A DNA stretch of 64,000 bases from Chloranthus sessilifolius (GCA_021018995.1 CM037598.1:47197185-47261184), one strand, 5' to 3'; positions 1 through 12,282 are shown, counted from the first letter of the stretch. The notes: generated by a model from the sequence alone, not told the origin. Program-made: numbers and translations.

Positions 1-1777
1 TCATCACAAATTTTTTAGTATATATGACAATCTAAGTTTTCTTGATCCTGATGCAACGCCAATCGTTGCTAAGCGCCATTAGAGAGGGGTTAGGAAGAAA
101 TATAGCAATAGGCTACGGGGTTGAAAAATTGAACCAAGAATTGAAAGAAGACCAGGGACAGAGCTACAGAACATTGTTTACCCCCAGGCCAATACCAACG
201 CCCCCCGATACAACTCCAGGTTACACAACCACCCTCGACCCGTTTCGAGCAAGTACCAAGGCCAAGCAACGGACCAAGAGCCCCGTTTACCCCGGAACAG
301 ATGAAAGCACGTTTCGAACGAGTATTCACCCCGTTGGGGCAATCCTTGAGTGTCTTACTGCCGGTGTTACTACAGAAAGGCCTGGTCAATTTACTCCAAC
401 CTCGCCCGCCACCCCACCCAATACCAAGGAATTATGATCCGAATCTGCATTGCAATTTCCACCAGGGACCGGGTCACCCTACGGACCGGTGCTTCCCGTT
501 AAAGCATGCGGTCCAAGATCTGATAGAGGCGGGAAAGATCATACCCCCGCCACTTCCCCAAGGGCAGAACCAGAATATCCATCAAGCCCCTCTACCACCG
601 CACCCAGGAGGCCCCAGGCCTAACATACATTGGATAGAGGAAGAAGAAGAAGAGTTTGACCCTTCAGATTATATTAGCAATCAGGAGGAATATTCACTCC
701 CTAGGCCGAACGAAGATGAACTATTTGTTGGGGTGATTGAGCCTATTCTTGATTATTTTCTCACACCGGCCAAGAGAGCCCTTAGATTTAGGCGGTATTT
801 TTCCACCCGCTCCACCTATCAATTCAAAATGGGCACTGACCCGCCACAATCATCGCATATCCACCCCATGCCCAATTTACCCCATACACCCTCAGTCACA
901 CATAAATCATCACTGGCAATTCCGCCATCCCCATATTATCCTACCCCATACACACCCTCAAGTCCCTCCACCCAATACATTACTCCACATCCCCAAGTTA
1001 CCCCGTTCCATACACCTTCAAGTCCATACACCCAATTTACCCCATACACCTCCATCGCCTCCATGCACAACTCCATCATCCCCAATCTATCCCATTTCAT
1101 CTTGACCCCTCATCATCCCACCATGCCACAAACCCTTTATACCCCCATTCCACCCACTACCCCGCCATATCCAAACCATCCCGCTCAATGCACAACTCCA
1201 TCGTCCTCAATCTACCCCACTTCATCCACAAACCCATCCCCATCCCATCAGACCCCATATACAAACCCTTCATATCCCTATCACCCCGCGCCCACCACAC
1301 CTCAAACGTCTCCCCATCCCTCCATTGATCACACTCCCGCTATCCCTTCGCTATTTTGGCCCTAACCCAACTCCACCGCCACCCGGACAAGCAACCCCTC
1401 ACCCAATCCCCTCATCACCCAATCACCACTGGTCCTACCATGCCTAGGTAACACCAGTACAAGCCCCCTCCGTGCCCATAACTCCAATTCTGTCAATTCC
1501 CCCCACTACCATTCCACTCCCCATTGGGGTTAACCTGGTCGGACCCGAGAAACCAGTATATCCGGCCCAATCCTCCCCGGAATCCTCACGCACTCCATTT
1601 CTCATCCCAAAACTTGCTTATGACCCGCATCAAGTACCATTGAGCCATGAACAGACGGACATGAATGCCGGGTGCAACCAAGAAGAGGTTGTTGAATTCA
1701 TTACCCGATTGGGCCGAATTTCTGCCCAGCCAGAAGCATCAGGGGTAGTCAGAGGAGAGGAAAAGAAGAAAGAATAG
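1..1777 (+). pseudogene. Element B gag, C-terminal half
   Basis: This is the C-terminal part of a Gag nucleocapsid precursor; the capsid-like core is off-window. Near 445-490 a zinc-knuckle variant reads CNFHQGPGHPTDRC, that is C-x2-H-x4-H-x4-C, followed by a conserved stretch on nucleic-acid-binding and dimerisation-like residues (LKHAVQDLIEAGKI). The same segment occurs in element E at about 63470-63580. An acidic run follows (about 640-660) and then a long Pro/Ser/Thr-rich low-complexity linker (about 840-1360). A frameshift lies near 300 and a stop near 1363; the frame resumes at about 1472-1777 just before the protease. The low-complexity linker is poorly conserved and has no assignable function. 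Confidence 0.75.
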
Positions 1778-1801
1778 GCCATAGGAAATCCCTTTGAAAA
1801 A

Positions 1802-2683
1802 ATGGCCAGGGAACATATACTGGAGACACAACTCAAGAGAACACCCGCACATATTACTGTGTGGGATTTGTTAATCACGTCTCCACTCCACTTTCAAGCC
1901 CTAATGGGAGCGCTCAAGGATGCGCATGTCTCCACCCATGTAACTCCAGATGAAGTGGGGGAAACAATAGGGCAAGTGTTGGCCCCAAACGCCATCTCTT
2001 TCACCGATGCAGACCTACTGATTGAGGGGAATGACCATTCTAAACCCCTAAATATAACAGTGGAAGTAGGGAATTTGGTGGTACCGTTGGTCCTGATCGA
2101 CAACGGGTCGGCGCTGAACGTATGCCCTCTATGGATGGCAATCAAAATTGGGGTGAACCCCGACACCTTCCGGCCATCCATATCAAGTGCATGGGGATTC
2201 GACAACACTAGAAGGGAAATCATAGGAGAAGTAGACCTTGACCTGATCCTCGGACCGCAAACCTTCACCACCCCCTTTCAAGTAATGGACATCAAGTCTA
2301 CCTTCAATCTGCTGTTGGGCCGGCCGTGGATACATAAGCTCGGAGCAATACCATCTATCCTGCACCATAAGCTTCGATTCATCTTAGAAGGAAAAATTAT
2401 CACCATCATAGGTGAGAGCAGAGAAGACATGAGGAAGAGCGCTCTACACATTGAGAATCCGAAAGTGCTGAACATACCGCACACAGCTGAGGATGCCGTT
2501 CTCCATCGATTTGAGTATGACTTCTCAAATGTTACCCTCGAACCAATTGAAAACACCCCGGATAAAATTGGAGGAGCAATGGACGCAGCTGTGTTCATGC
2601 TCCACAGATGGGGCCATCAAAAAGGGAAAGGACTGGGCCCACGCCTTCAAGAAAGAAGGGACCCCGTCAAGGCCAAGTGGTAA
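1802..2683 (+). CDS. Element B aspartic protease with C-terminal G-patch-like segment
   Basis: This open frame of 293 codons encodes a retropepsin-like protease that would cleave the Gag-Pol polyprotein. The active-site motif is D-N-G-S at 2099-2110, inside a typical hydrophobic context (VLID before, ALNVCPL after). A second family motif, NLLLGRPWIH, lies about 70 residues later, as expected for the flap-to-C-terminal region of gypsy proteases. Residues about 267-292 (MLHRWGHQKGKGLG...) resemble a G-patch, a glycine-rich RNA-binding segment found after the protease in some retroviruses and in Tat-type plant elements. The frame is open, but the surrounding pol is broken, so no functional polyprotein is expected. 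The ATG start is only the first in-frame Met. Confidence 0.85.
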   Translation: MAREHILETQLKRTPAHITVWDLLITSPLHFQALMGALKDAHVSTHVTPDEVGETIGQVLAPNAISFTDADLLIEGNDHSKPLNITVEVGNLVVPLVLIDNGSALNVCPLWMAIKIGVNPDTFRPSISSAWGFDNTRREIIGEVDLDLILGPQTFTTPFQVMDIKSTFNLLLGRPWIHKLGAIPSILHHKLRFILEGKIITIIGESREDMRKSALHIENPKVLNIPHTAEDAVLHRFEYDFSNVTLEPIENTPDKIGGAMDAAVFMLHRWGHQKGKGLGPRLQERRDPVKAKW

Positions 2684-3333
2684 CAAACTAAATTCGGCTT
2701 AGACTACAGGCCCAGAGAAGAGGAAGTCAGAGAAGCTAAGGAAATGATGAGAGCCGCAGCAGTCGCCAAGGCCAGAGGAATCATCTTGGAAGAGGAACCT
2801 CACGCTCACCCCCACATCCGTGAAACCTTTGTGAGCGCCGGGGTAGTAAAAATTGATCTGAATGGGGAGACGAGGGTAACCCCACATAAGCCTACTTCAA
2901 TCCACCCCACCAATCCCTACATCATCCCCCCAGACTTCGAAATGGACTTAGCCGCCCTTTCCTTATTTGAGGAAAAAGTTCCCCTATCCACCCTTCACTC
3001 CAGCACCAACCACTCTGGGCCCAAGGTCCCGGAGGATCCCTCTGTAAATATGTTGAGGGAAGAAATGCAAGAGCCTACAGATGCCGCTATCGATCAATGA
3101 GGTAAAGGCCAAGCCTCACAGGTGAGTAACTGGGCAGCCTTGCCCTAACTCTTGAGAGCCGCCAAATGCCATGAAAACGGCACCGACTCTCCAAAAAAAA
3201 ACAACCTGTAAAAAGTGAGGTTAGCCTCTGGACCACTCTACCTTGTATATATAGAGATCCACCTCGCCAGGGGCTGACCTCCGAAAAAATACAAAAGATC
3301 ATAAAAATAGAAAAAATACCAATTCCAAAAATA
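2684..3333 (+). pseudogene. Element B protease-RT linker, decayed
   Basis: The polyprotein linker between protease and RT. An open stretch (2744-3100) encodes a charged segment (EAKEMMRAAAVAKARG, then HIRETFVSAGV) that matches the linker position seen in Tat-type pol. The stretch 3101-3333 is frameshifted and stop-containing. No catalytic motif is visible here. Confidence 0.6.
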
Positions 3334-4938
3334 TTGTCCTTTAAAATTCCCAATAAAATTAAAATCAATGTCGTGATACCTGTCCCATGTGAAGCCAACC
3401 CCTTCCTTGTAGAAATACAAGAAGAGGTAGGAGTCACGAGTCTGGATGAGGAAGGCCAAACCGACGAGCACCCCAATGAGCTCCTCAAACAATTTGCCGA
3501 TTTTGAGCATGGCCCTACCCCGATCGTCGAAGAGACAGAGGACGTCAATTTGGGCACCACAGAGGCCCCCAGAATCACCAAAATTGGAACGTCGTTGTCC
3601 CCTATGGAGAGGGAAGGTATGATAGACTTCCTTCGGTCATACCAAGACGTCTTCGCATGGTCGTATGAGGACATGCCTGGTTTGGATACCGATCTGGTTG
3701 AGCATGAGTTGCCATTCTACCCCGATGTTAAGCCGGTGAAATAGAAGCTGAGATGACTCCGACCCGAATGGATGTTGAGGGTGAAGGATGAGGTCATTAA
3801 ACAGTATGACGCGGGTTTCCTCATGGTATCCAAGTACCCGCAGTGGCTAGCCAATATCGTCCCTATACCAAAGAAGGATGGAAAGGTTTGAATGTGTATC
3901 GACTTCCGAAATCTCAACAAGGCAAGCCCTAAGGATGATTTCCCACTACCACACATCGATATCTTGGTCGATAACACTACAAAGCATGGAATGCTCTCAT
4001 TTATGGATGGATTCTCAGGATACAATCAGATAAAGATGGCAGAGGTTGATCATGAGAAGGCGGTGTTCATTACCCCCTGGGGAACCTTCTGCTACAAGGT
4101 AATGCCATTCGGGCTGAAGAATGTTGGGGAAACTTATCAAAGAGCAATGACGGCCCTATTCCACGACATGATGCACCGAGAGATCGAAGTATACGTCGAT
4201 GACATGATTGCCAAATCACCAGAAAGGGAGGACCACTTGATAAACCTGCAGAAGCTGTTTGAGAGGTTGAGAAAATACAGATTGCCGTTGAATCCCCAGA
4301 AGTGCGCCTTCGGCGCTATGTCCGAAAAGTTATTGGGCTTTATTGTCAGTAGGAGAGGGATCGAGGTCGATCCGACCAAGATCAAGGCTATCACTGAGAT
4401 GCCGCCACCATCTACAGAGAAGGAAGTCAGAGGCTTTTTAGGCAGGATCCAGTACATCAGCCGATTCATTACACAGTTAACTCCGATATGCACACCAATC
4501 TTCAAGCTGCTGAAAAAGGTCTCACCGGTTGAATGGAATGATGACTGCCAGGCTGCATTCGACAAGATTAAAGGTTATCTCCTGAAACCTCGGGTATTGG
4601 TACCGCCCGTACCTGATAGACCCCTGATAATGTACTTGTCCACGATTGAGTTTTCCATGGGCTGTGTGTTAGGACAGCATTATGAGACGGGAAGAAGAGA
4701 GCAGGCCATCTATTAACTAAGCAAGAAATTCACTGATTATGAGACGCGCTATTTTCATCTGGAGAAAGCATGCCTGGCGCTCGTTTGGGCTACTCAGAGA
4801 CTTCGACACTACCTGTTATCCCAGGCCGTTCTACTTCTAGCACGGATGGATCCGTTGAAGTACCTATTCGAGAAACCTGCTCTCACTGGCCGAACCGCAC
4901 GTTGGCAACTACTCCTATCCGAGTTTGACATTACTTAT
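3334..4938 (+). pseudogene. Element B reverse transcriptase and first RNase H (5' part)
   Basis: A Ty3/gypsy reverse transcriptase that would copy element RNA into DNA in cytoplasmic particles. Visible motifs in order are DFRNLNKASPKDDFPLP, FMDGFSGYNQI, PFGLKN and the catalytic YVDD at 4192-4203, then LGFIVSRRGIEVDP and the connection region. The first RNase H follows from about 4560 to 4938 and ends at the insertion of A. In-frame stops are TAG 3742-3744, TGA 3889-3891 and TAA 4714-4716. The first two fit single C-to-T changes of CAG and CGA, as expected from deamination of methylated cytosine. Otherwise the frame is continuous for about 1.6 kb and continues exactly at 18930 after A. Confidence 0.92.
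4934..4938. repeat. Target-site duplication of A, left copy (CTTAT)
   Basis: CTTAT lies immediately before the TG of A's 5' LTR and is repeated exactly after the CA of its 3' LTR at 18925-18929. A perfect 5-bp duplication is the normal product of gypsy integrase. Confidence 0.95.
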
Positions 4939-5239
4939 TGTTGACAAGTGAAAAATACCATTTTTCACCCCTAAACTTAAGTCTTGATAGACCTTTGAGA
5001 GAACTAAATAAGTGTTTTAAGTGCCTATGTTGCAGCTAATAATAAAGACAGGCTTAACCATAAAAGCAGCTCAAAAGTGCTAAAAAGATGACAATCCATG
5101 TCAGTCCAAAGGAAGGAAGTGAAGAAACAACCTCATCTAAGAAAAGTCTAAAGAGGAAGACAACAGAGAGAAGCAGGAACAATTCAACAGAGAATGCAAT
5201 ACAGAGTTCTTTTAAAGAACTCACGTTTACAGAAGAACA

Positions 5240-5425
5240 CGAACTCTGCGAAAAGGAATAAAACCTCCAGGCTTAGTTTTCGAAGAGCATCTGAACTCTT
5301 CGAAAAGAAGATTGAACTCTGCGAAAAGGAGAAAACACAATTCGAAGAGGGATTGAACTCTGCGAAAAGAGCTTCAGAAGCCACAGCACTTTGCGAAAAG
5401 GCCCTTAAGCTCGGCGAAAAGGTAT
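5240..5425. promoter_or_regulatory. Element A U3 motif cluster (TGCGAAAAG / TTCGAA)
   Basis: About six copies of a motif near CTCTGCGAAAAG, mixed with TTCGAA palindromes, lie in under 200 bp, about 340-520 bp upstream of the LTR TATA box. The same motif recurs in the 3' LTR (17398-17575), in solo LTR G, and in front of A's extra ORF (12340-12665). The idealised form CTTTTCGAAAAG is a perfect palindrome. A regulatory role is inferred from position and repetition. Confidence 0.55.
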
Positions 5426-5762
5426 TCTGGAGATTCGTAGCTTTAACAAGGGCAATTCAGTAATTTGTTGCACGCGTCCCAATGCATTTTAAAACCCAAG
5501 GACATTCCGAAAGATTCTGAGCACGAACCAAAGGCATATTCCACCCCATGTGAACACCCAAAGATGAAATTACTTGGCGGGAACTTCTAGAAGCTCAAAC
5601 AGATTTTTGAATTTCCTAATTGATGCCTTTTCTCGATTGGTGAACGAGATCAAGCGATTGGCCAGAACAGATTTGGATCCTGGTGCTCGACTCCTATTGG
5701 CAGATATGAATTTAACCAACTCTGATTGGTTGATACACATCTGAGCTGGACCTGGGGAAAGC

Positions 5763-5769
5763 TATAAAT
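5763..5769 (+). promoter_or_regulatory. Element A 5' LTR TATA box
   Basis: TATAAAT followed by a plausible transcription start region; the only clear TATA element in the central LTR. The 3' LTR has the same box at 17929-17935. Confidence 0.6.
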
Positions 5770-6754
5770 TGACGAAACATTTGCCCAATTTGGGTATCCA
5801 GATTTTGAGTTTCATTTCTAATCCCCCATTTCCTAGCCAGACAGTTTGTCTGAAATCCCTGTAATAGCTTCACTTTGATTTGCAATTGAGAGCTGTGAGA
5901 CGTTTCTATAATTCAAAAGAGAGTTGTATTCAAGACTACAAATCTGAGAGCTGTTTAAGTTGTGCTCTGTAATTGTAACGGTGGATTTGAAAAGGTTGCT
6001 GTAAACCATATTTTCTCAATTGGACTCATGTTAAGGGTTCCCTCTGATCTCCTTATTGCATTAGACTCCTTTAGATTTACTGTTTTTTATGCAATTTCCC
6101 TTGATTCATTAATCTTGTAAGAATTAGTGTTGGTAACCTAGTCTCTTACAGCATTTGTAGTGATGTTTCCTGTTCTAAATTGAGGATTTGGATTAAAAAC
6201 TATTGGATGGTTTGTGGCCATTAAAGTGGACAGACCATAGCCATAAGTGTAAACCTAATCCTTGAATTAGATTTATCTCTCTTACATCTGTGCTTGTAGC
6301 CAGATGAAGATTGGATCACCTCTATTTGATCGCAGATTTCTCATTAGATTTCAAAGACCAAACCAGAGTAAGATATTACTTCTCCATCTTTGTTTCAATC
6401 ACTCCCCCAACTCGGATCTGGATCATTTAGTTTAAATTTTCCTTTGTTTTTAGTTTGTTAAACGTGACAAATTCAAACCTCTCATCTTATCAGCTTTCTA
6501 GATTGGATAAGAAGCCAGATCTGGTAGCTCAGATCTGGAGGTTTATCTTACATTTTAAACAAATTCTCTGTGGATGATCTTTCACTCACTTACTTTTAAA
6601 ACTTGCTACAATTGGCCTGATCTTGCTAATTCTCTTCTAACTGTCTTGATATTTCTTTATTTGTTTATATAGTGTAGAACCCTTTGTAATTTAGCAAATT
6701 ATAAATCTATTTTCAAAACTCACATAAATCAAGCACACTAAGAAGATACCAACA

Positions 6755-6775
6755 AGTTTTTGGCGCTGTTGAATT
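6755..6775 (+). other. Element A primer binding site (degenerate)
   Basis: Directly after the LTR comes AGTTTTTGGCGCTGTT. The part TGGCGC matches the primer site of Athila elements (TGGCGCC..., tRNA-Asp type) and element F's intact version at 38081-38100, but the next bases have diverged. The stretch from here to 7031 is a noncoding leader with nothing else recognisable. Confidence 0.6.
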
Positions 6776-7031
6776 TGTTCTAAAATAGATAGACCTAAGT
6801 TTTCATTTTAATTTTTATATTACTAAACTATTCTATTGTTTATACTTGTGCGTTATTCATATTCCGGTTTTTAAAGAAGGGAAATTAAAAAGGAAATTCA
6901 AGGTTTCTTTGTGCATAATCATTTTTTGTTACGAGTTGTATGTTTGGTAGGAGGACTCAGAGATTCTCCCATTAAATTTAGAAGTTGAAAGACTACTACG
7001 AACCAAACAAACAACACAGAATTCTGCTACT

Positions 7032-7951
7032 ATGGGTGAAGAACCTCGATTGTTGAGGGATTACTTTGCACCTGGTGCTTATAATTCGCCCTTTTGCATT
7101 CAATTTCCTACTGTGGAAGGAAATTATGAGATCAAATCCTCAACTATCCAAATGCTCCCTTCTTTCCATGGGTTGAGTAAGGAAGACCCATACAAACATG
7201 TGGATGAATTTTTGGCTCTTTGCACCACATTCAACATAGCTGGACTGGGTCCAGAAGCAACCAAGCTTAGCCTCTTTCCTTTTTCATTAAAGGATAAAGC
7301 TAGAGCATGGTTATCCATGTTAGCACCAAATAGTATCACTTCATGGAATGATTTACAATGTCAATTTTTAGCCAAATATTTCCCAATGTCTAAAACTAGC
7401 CAATTGAGACAAAGTATCATTTCATTCTCCCAAAATTCAACTGAAACTTTCCATGAAGCATGGGAAAGATTTAAGGAACTTTTAAGGCAATGTCCTCATC
7501 ATCAAGTTCCTAGATGGCAGCTAGTTCAAAGCTTCTATCAAGGAATTGATCAAAAAGGCAAAAATATGGTGGATGCCTCCTGTGGAGGCACTTACAAAAA
7601 ACAGTTGAAGAGGTTTGGGACTTATTTGAAGTGATTGGTGAGAATTCAACTCAGCAGGAATCTCTGTCAAGAGAAATTGAAACTCCGGCTAGGGTGAACA
7701 ATCACCAACCCACAAAAGGGAAGATCTATGAGGTGAATGAGTTGGGAAGAAAAATGGATAATCTAACCACAAAATTTGATAGATTAATGGACTCACTTAA
7801 AACTCCAAATGTTTCAAGAGTAGAGGAGGCATGTCTGATATGCCAGTCCCCTACTCATTCAGTTGATCAATGTCCTGGCATCACGATTCCCAGATTTAAT
7901 GGTGGAACAAGCTCATGCTGCTCAATCATTTGGACAGATGCAGTCAAATGA
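7032..7951 (+). pseudogene. Element A gag (Athila-type)
   Basis: Gag would form the particle shell and package element RNA. The retrotransposon-gag core is clear from residue about 40: MLPSFHGLSKEDPYKHVDEF, then LFPFSLKDKARAWL, then EAWERFKELLRQCPHHQVP, matching the Athila type. The start at 7032 precedes a conserved N-terminus also present in C. A frameshift near 7597 moves the frame into 7631-7951, which has a coiled-coil-like segment (MDNLTTKFDRLMDSLK) and a zinc knuckle C-x2-C-x4-H-x4-C at 7832-7873. Another frameshift follows the knuckle. Element C has the homologous gag at 51470-52337 (minus). Confidence 0.9.
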
Positions 7952-8560
7952 ATATCCATGGAGAGCACACCCCAATTTGAGGTGGAACCAGGGGAATTAC
8001 CAATCCCAACAACAGCAACAACCAAGGAATCAAATGCCTTTCAAAATCAAGAGAATTTCTCTGCCAAACCAAGTTTTCAGCGGCCCATTCCACAACAGCC
8101 TGTGCAGCAATCTGCGGCAGTTCAAACCTCTACCAGGTCCCCTTCTTGTGAAGACCAACTCCTAAATTCACCACAGAATTTAGGATCTTTAACTCAAGCG
8201 TGAATTTTCACAGAGCATAAAGAAGATTGAAGAAACATTGGGACAACTTTCAAATACCTTGGCAAAAGAGAGGAAGGAAAGTTACCCAACCTTTGAACAA
8301 TCCCAAAGGATGTTCATGGTTGGAGAAGCTTCTAATTCACATGAAGAAGTAAAACTTTCACCACTTTGAGAAGTGGAAAAATGATAGATAACAAAGTGGG
8401 TATTGAAGAAGGAAGAAATGAGGAAGAGGATAAAGATATGCAACAGGAGCACTATAGTGATAGCAGTGGGGTTGCTGATGTACCTCAGAAAAATAAAAAA
8501 AATAAAAAATAGAAAAGTAAAAAAATTTCTGAAGATACTTCTAAAGCTGTAGATGAAAGA
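7952..8560 (+). pseudogene. Element A gag-protease linker
   Basis: Glutamine- and asparagine-rich remnants in two frames (7958-8203) are followed by a charged, lysine-rich linker with stops. It fits the variable Athila linker between nucleocapsid and protease. No domain is recognisable. Confidence 0.55.
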
Positions 8561-9240
8561 TTGGTTCCTCATTTACCATTTCCACATGCAATGAAATCTG
8601 TATCTCCTTTTGATAAAGGGAACACAAAAATAGATGATATGATGGAGACTTTCAAGCAAGTCAAGATAAATTTACCTTTGCTTGAGGCAATCAAACAAAT
8701 TCCAGCATATGCAAAATTTCTGAAAGATGTGTGCACTCACAAAAGACAATCTAGGATACAGTTGTCCAAGAAGGTCTTTGCTGTGGAAAGAATTAGTCAG
8801 GTGTTATCCATTGCTACACCTCCCAAACTTCAAGATCCTGGAATCCCCACAATCCCTTGCATTATTGGGGAACACACCATTGAAAAGGCTTTATTAGATT
8901 TGGGTGCTAGTGTCAACCTACTTCCATATTCTGTATATGAGAAGCTAGGTTTGGGAGAATTAAAACCCACTCATGTGGTGTTACAACTAGCAGACGTGAT
9001 CCGAAAGAAAGCTAGTAGGAATAATTGAAGATGTATTGGTGGAGTAGATAAATTTTCTATCCCGATTTTATAGTTTTAGATATGGAACCAACCAAAAGCA
9101 AAACTTCCATCCTGTCATTTTGGGAAGACCATTCCTCACATAAAGAATGCTTGCATTCAATGCGTGTCCTGGTATTATGGAAGTCTCATTTGGAAACATG
9201 AAGGTGAAATTAAATGTTTATAATGCTTCAATTCAGCTCT
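8561..9240 (+). pseudogene. Element A aspartic protease
   Basis: A retropepsin-like domain. The segment before it (METFKQVKINLPLLEAIKQ, then AYAKFLKDVC) is the typical Athila lead-in. The active site D-L-G-A-S lies at 8897-8911, followed by VNLLPYSVYEKLGLGELKPT. The frame breaks at 9026-9028. The C-terminal part (IEDVL, then ILGRPFLT-like text near 9120-9145) is recognisable only in shifted frames. Element C has the same domain at 50044-50697. Confidence 0.88.
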
Positions 9241-10560
9241 GAAGAATGTTTTTATGTTGATCTATTGGACGAACTTGTGGAAGGAACTTTACAACAATTT
9301 CTGCAGGGTGAAGACTTCACCACAGATATCAAAGATGCTTGGGGATATGCTGAAAAAGAAGCAAGTTGTATCTCAATTCGAGGAAATTAATGTTGTGCAA
9401 GGAACTCTTAAAACAATCAACCAAGTTTTTCTTCTTGAAACCGCTACTCTCCCCTTCCACAAACATCTAAGGTACCTTTGATACCTTCTTTCTCAACCCA
9501 CGATTTAGAACTAAAGAAGCTACCGAAAATTTGAAGTATGTGTTCTTGGGTAATCATAAATCATTGCCATTATTTCTTCCTCTCTCACAAAGGAGCAAGA
9601 GAAGAGAGCTGATAGTCTTGAAAGAACATAAAAGGCTATTAATTGGACTATTGCTGATTTAGGAGGAATCGATCCATTTGTTTTGCATGCACAAAATCCA
9701 CTTGGAAGAAGATGCAAAGCCTTCTAGAGAAATGCAAAGAAGGTTGAACCTCATATGCAAGAAGTGGTCATGAAAGAGGTTGTTAAGTTGTTGGATGCGG
9801 TCATTTACCCCATTTCGATTCGACTTGGGTGGCACCTACGGGTGGTACCTAAGAAATCTGGAATCACTTGTAACCTCGATTACGGTGAGCTTATGTCAAC
9901 CAAGCAAACAACTGGATGGAGAGTCCAGATGATTACGAAAATTAAATGCAATGACGAAAAGACCATTTCTCCTCCCATTCATTGATCAAATTTTAGATAA
10001 GCTAGCGGAAAAGCTTTTAGTGTTTTCTTGATGGATACTGTTACAACTTGATTCCGTGTACCCACAAGATCGTGAAAAGACCACATTCACATGCCCTTTT
10101 GGCACTTTTTCCTATAGGAGAATGCCTTTTGGTCTTTGTAATGCTCTGCTACCTTCCAAAGATGCATGTATGCAATTTTTACGATATGATTGACCAATTT
10201 ATGGAGATTTTTATGGATGATTTCTCAATCTATGACAGTTTTTCCGGTGTTTACACCATCTCAAATTGGTACTACAAAGATGAAGAAACCAACTGGTTTT
10301 GAGCTGGGAAAAAGGCCATTTCATGGTCACCAAGGGCATTTGCCTTGGCCATGATGTTTCCGACTAGGGCATAGGCGTGGACAAAGCAAAAATTGATTTA
10401 GTTACACATTTACCAACTCCCAAACGTTAAACAAATCGAAGTTTTTAGGACATCTGGATTTCTGAAGGTTCATCAAGGACTTCAAAAATAACTAAACCTC
10501 TTTGTCATTTGCTGTGCCAAGATGTCCCTTTTGTTTTCAATAATGAATGCATGAAGGCTT
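9241..10560 (+). pseudogene. Element A reverse transcriptase, heavily decayed
   Basis: Fragments in all three frames give the Athila RT in order: VVKLLDAVIYPIS (about 9780), a fingers-domain remnant, IDQILDKLA near 9980, the YCYNLIPVYPQD-like palm segment near 10040, MPFGLCNA near 10120, and the catalytic FMDD at 10210-10221 followed by FSIY. Numerous single-base indels and stops make it non-functional. The stretch 9241-9750 is an N-terminal pol linker without motifs. Confidence 0.8.
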
Positions 10561-10985
10561 TTGAATTCCTAAAAAACTATCTGATTTCAGCTCCAATATT
10601 GTAGTCTCCAGATTATTCATTACCTTTTGAACTGATGTGTGATGCATCAGATTATGCTTTGGAGCTGTCCTTGGGCGAGAAAAGATAAGCTGCCTCATGT
10701 TATAGCTTATTCCAAGAGATCAATGATTGATGCACAACTCAATTACACAACAACCGAGAGAAGGCTTGGCAATTGTTTTTGCTTTAGAAAAATTCAGGTC
10801 ATATGTTTTGGGTTCACAAATAGTGGTGTTCACTGACCACTCGGCTTTAAAATACCTTCTGTCTAAGAAGGACACCAAACCAAGACTCATTAGGTGGATT
10901 CTCTTGTTACAAGAATTTGATCTACAAATTAAAGATAAAAAAGGGGTGGAGAATGTGGTGGCAGATCACCTCTCCAGGATTTTAA
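10561..10985 (+). pseudogene. Element A RNase H
   Basis: RNase H would degrade the RNA strand during reverse transcription. The start ([12 protein letters not shown] near 10625) carries the catalytic Asp. The open frame from 10727 holds AIVFALEKFRSYVLGS, FTDHSALKYLL and [30 protein letters not shown], the usual Athila RNase H end. A frameshift separates the two halves near 10700-10770. Confidence 0.88.
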
Positions 10986-12282
10986 CTGCTGAGATTGATA
11001 GGTTGCCTATCAATGAATCTTTCCCTGATGAGCAACTTTTTGCCATTAGTATACACACTCCTTGGTTTGCAAACATAGTCAACTTTTTGGCTACTGGAAG
11101 AATTCCTCAACATTGGAATAGAATGGATAAAGATCTTTTCCTCTCAAAGTTAAACCACTTCATCCGGGAGGATCCTTATCTGTTTCAAGAGTTGTGCATA
11201 TCAAATAATAAGGAAATGTGTCACGACCAAGAATTTCATAGAATACTTTCTATGTGTCATGAACAGAACTGTGGAGGTCATTTTAGTGGGAACAAAACTC
11301 GCAAAAGTTTTGCGTAAAGGTGGATTTTATTGGCCTACACTTTTCAAGGATGCCTGCAATCATTGTAAGTCTACTGCTGACATCAAAAATTGGCGGCATT
11401 TCCAAGAGAAACTCAATGCCTTACACCTATTTTGGTAGTTGAGTTGTTTGATGTTTGGGGATAGACTTCATGGGTCCTTTCCTCCTTCCAATGGGTATAC
11501 TTTCATTTTAGTAGTGGATTATGTATCCAAATGGATTGAAGCCATACTACTAAAACAAATGATCACAAAGTGGTCTTGAAATTTCTTAAGGATCACATTT
11601 TTCCAGTTTGGTTTTCCCAGCCATTATCGGTGATGGGGAAGCATTTTGTAATGAACATTTTGAAACATTGTTGAAGAAATACTCGTGACTCATAGAGTAG
11701 CCACTCCATATCATCCACAAACCGGTGGACAAGTGGAGATTTCAATAGAGAAATCAAACATATTTTAGAAAAGATGTGAAGAAGGATAGAAAGGATTGGT
11801 CCTTGTTTGAATGATGCATTGTGGGCATATAGGACAACCTATAAAACCCCAATTGATATGTCCCCATTTAGGTTGGTCTATGGCAAAGCATGCCATTTGA
11901 GAGTTAGAATATAAAGCTTTTGGGCCATTAAAACATTGAACATGGATCTAACTCATGCTGGTAATCACAGAAATTGCAACTTCGAGTTAGAAGAGCTGAA
12001 TGGATGCATACACCAATTCAAGATTATATAAAGAAAAGTCAAAACTTTTCATGATAAAAATTTATTGAGAAAAGAGTTCATTGGTTCTAAGGTATGGTTA
12101 TTTAACTCAAAGCTCAAGTTTTTCCGGAAAACGTTCAAGCAGCCCCTTCGGGAGATGTTGACATCCTTGATCCAAGTAATGGAAGAATCATAAAGGTCAA
12201 TGGTCAGAGGCTCAAACCATGCATTGAAAAAACCCAGGAGCCTTTGCTGACCATCCATCATCACGAATCTTCAAAAATCTGA
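10986..12282 (+). pseudogene. Element A integrase
   Basis: Integrase would insert the cDNA copy. The zinc-binding N-terminus shows as HRILSMCHEQNCGGHFSGNKT (about 11230-11300). The core begins with [12 protein letters not shown] near 11450, carrying the first catalytic Asp. Later segments (KHFVMNILKH, then [26 protein letters not shown] near 11825-11890, then the C-terminal SKVWLFNSKLKFF) appear in alternating frames. Conserved residues around the second catalytic position are disrupted. At least six frame changes are needed, so it is dead. C carries a better kept homologue at 46982-48240. Confidence 0.85.

Larger units (their letters stand above)
4939..6754 (+). repeat. Element A 5' LTR
   Basis: Begins TGTTGACAAG and ends ACCAACA. 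A hairpin-capable sequence (arm GTGAAAAAT, 3-nt loop) lies at 4948-4968. A cluster of CTNTTCGAANAG-type motifs lies at 5240-5425, and a TATA box at 5763-5769. The 3' partner is at 17081-18924 and a solo copy is at 57050-58854. Confidence 0.95.
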
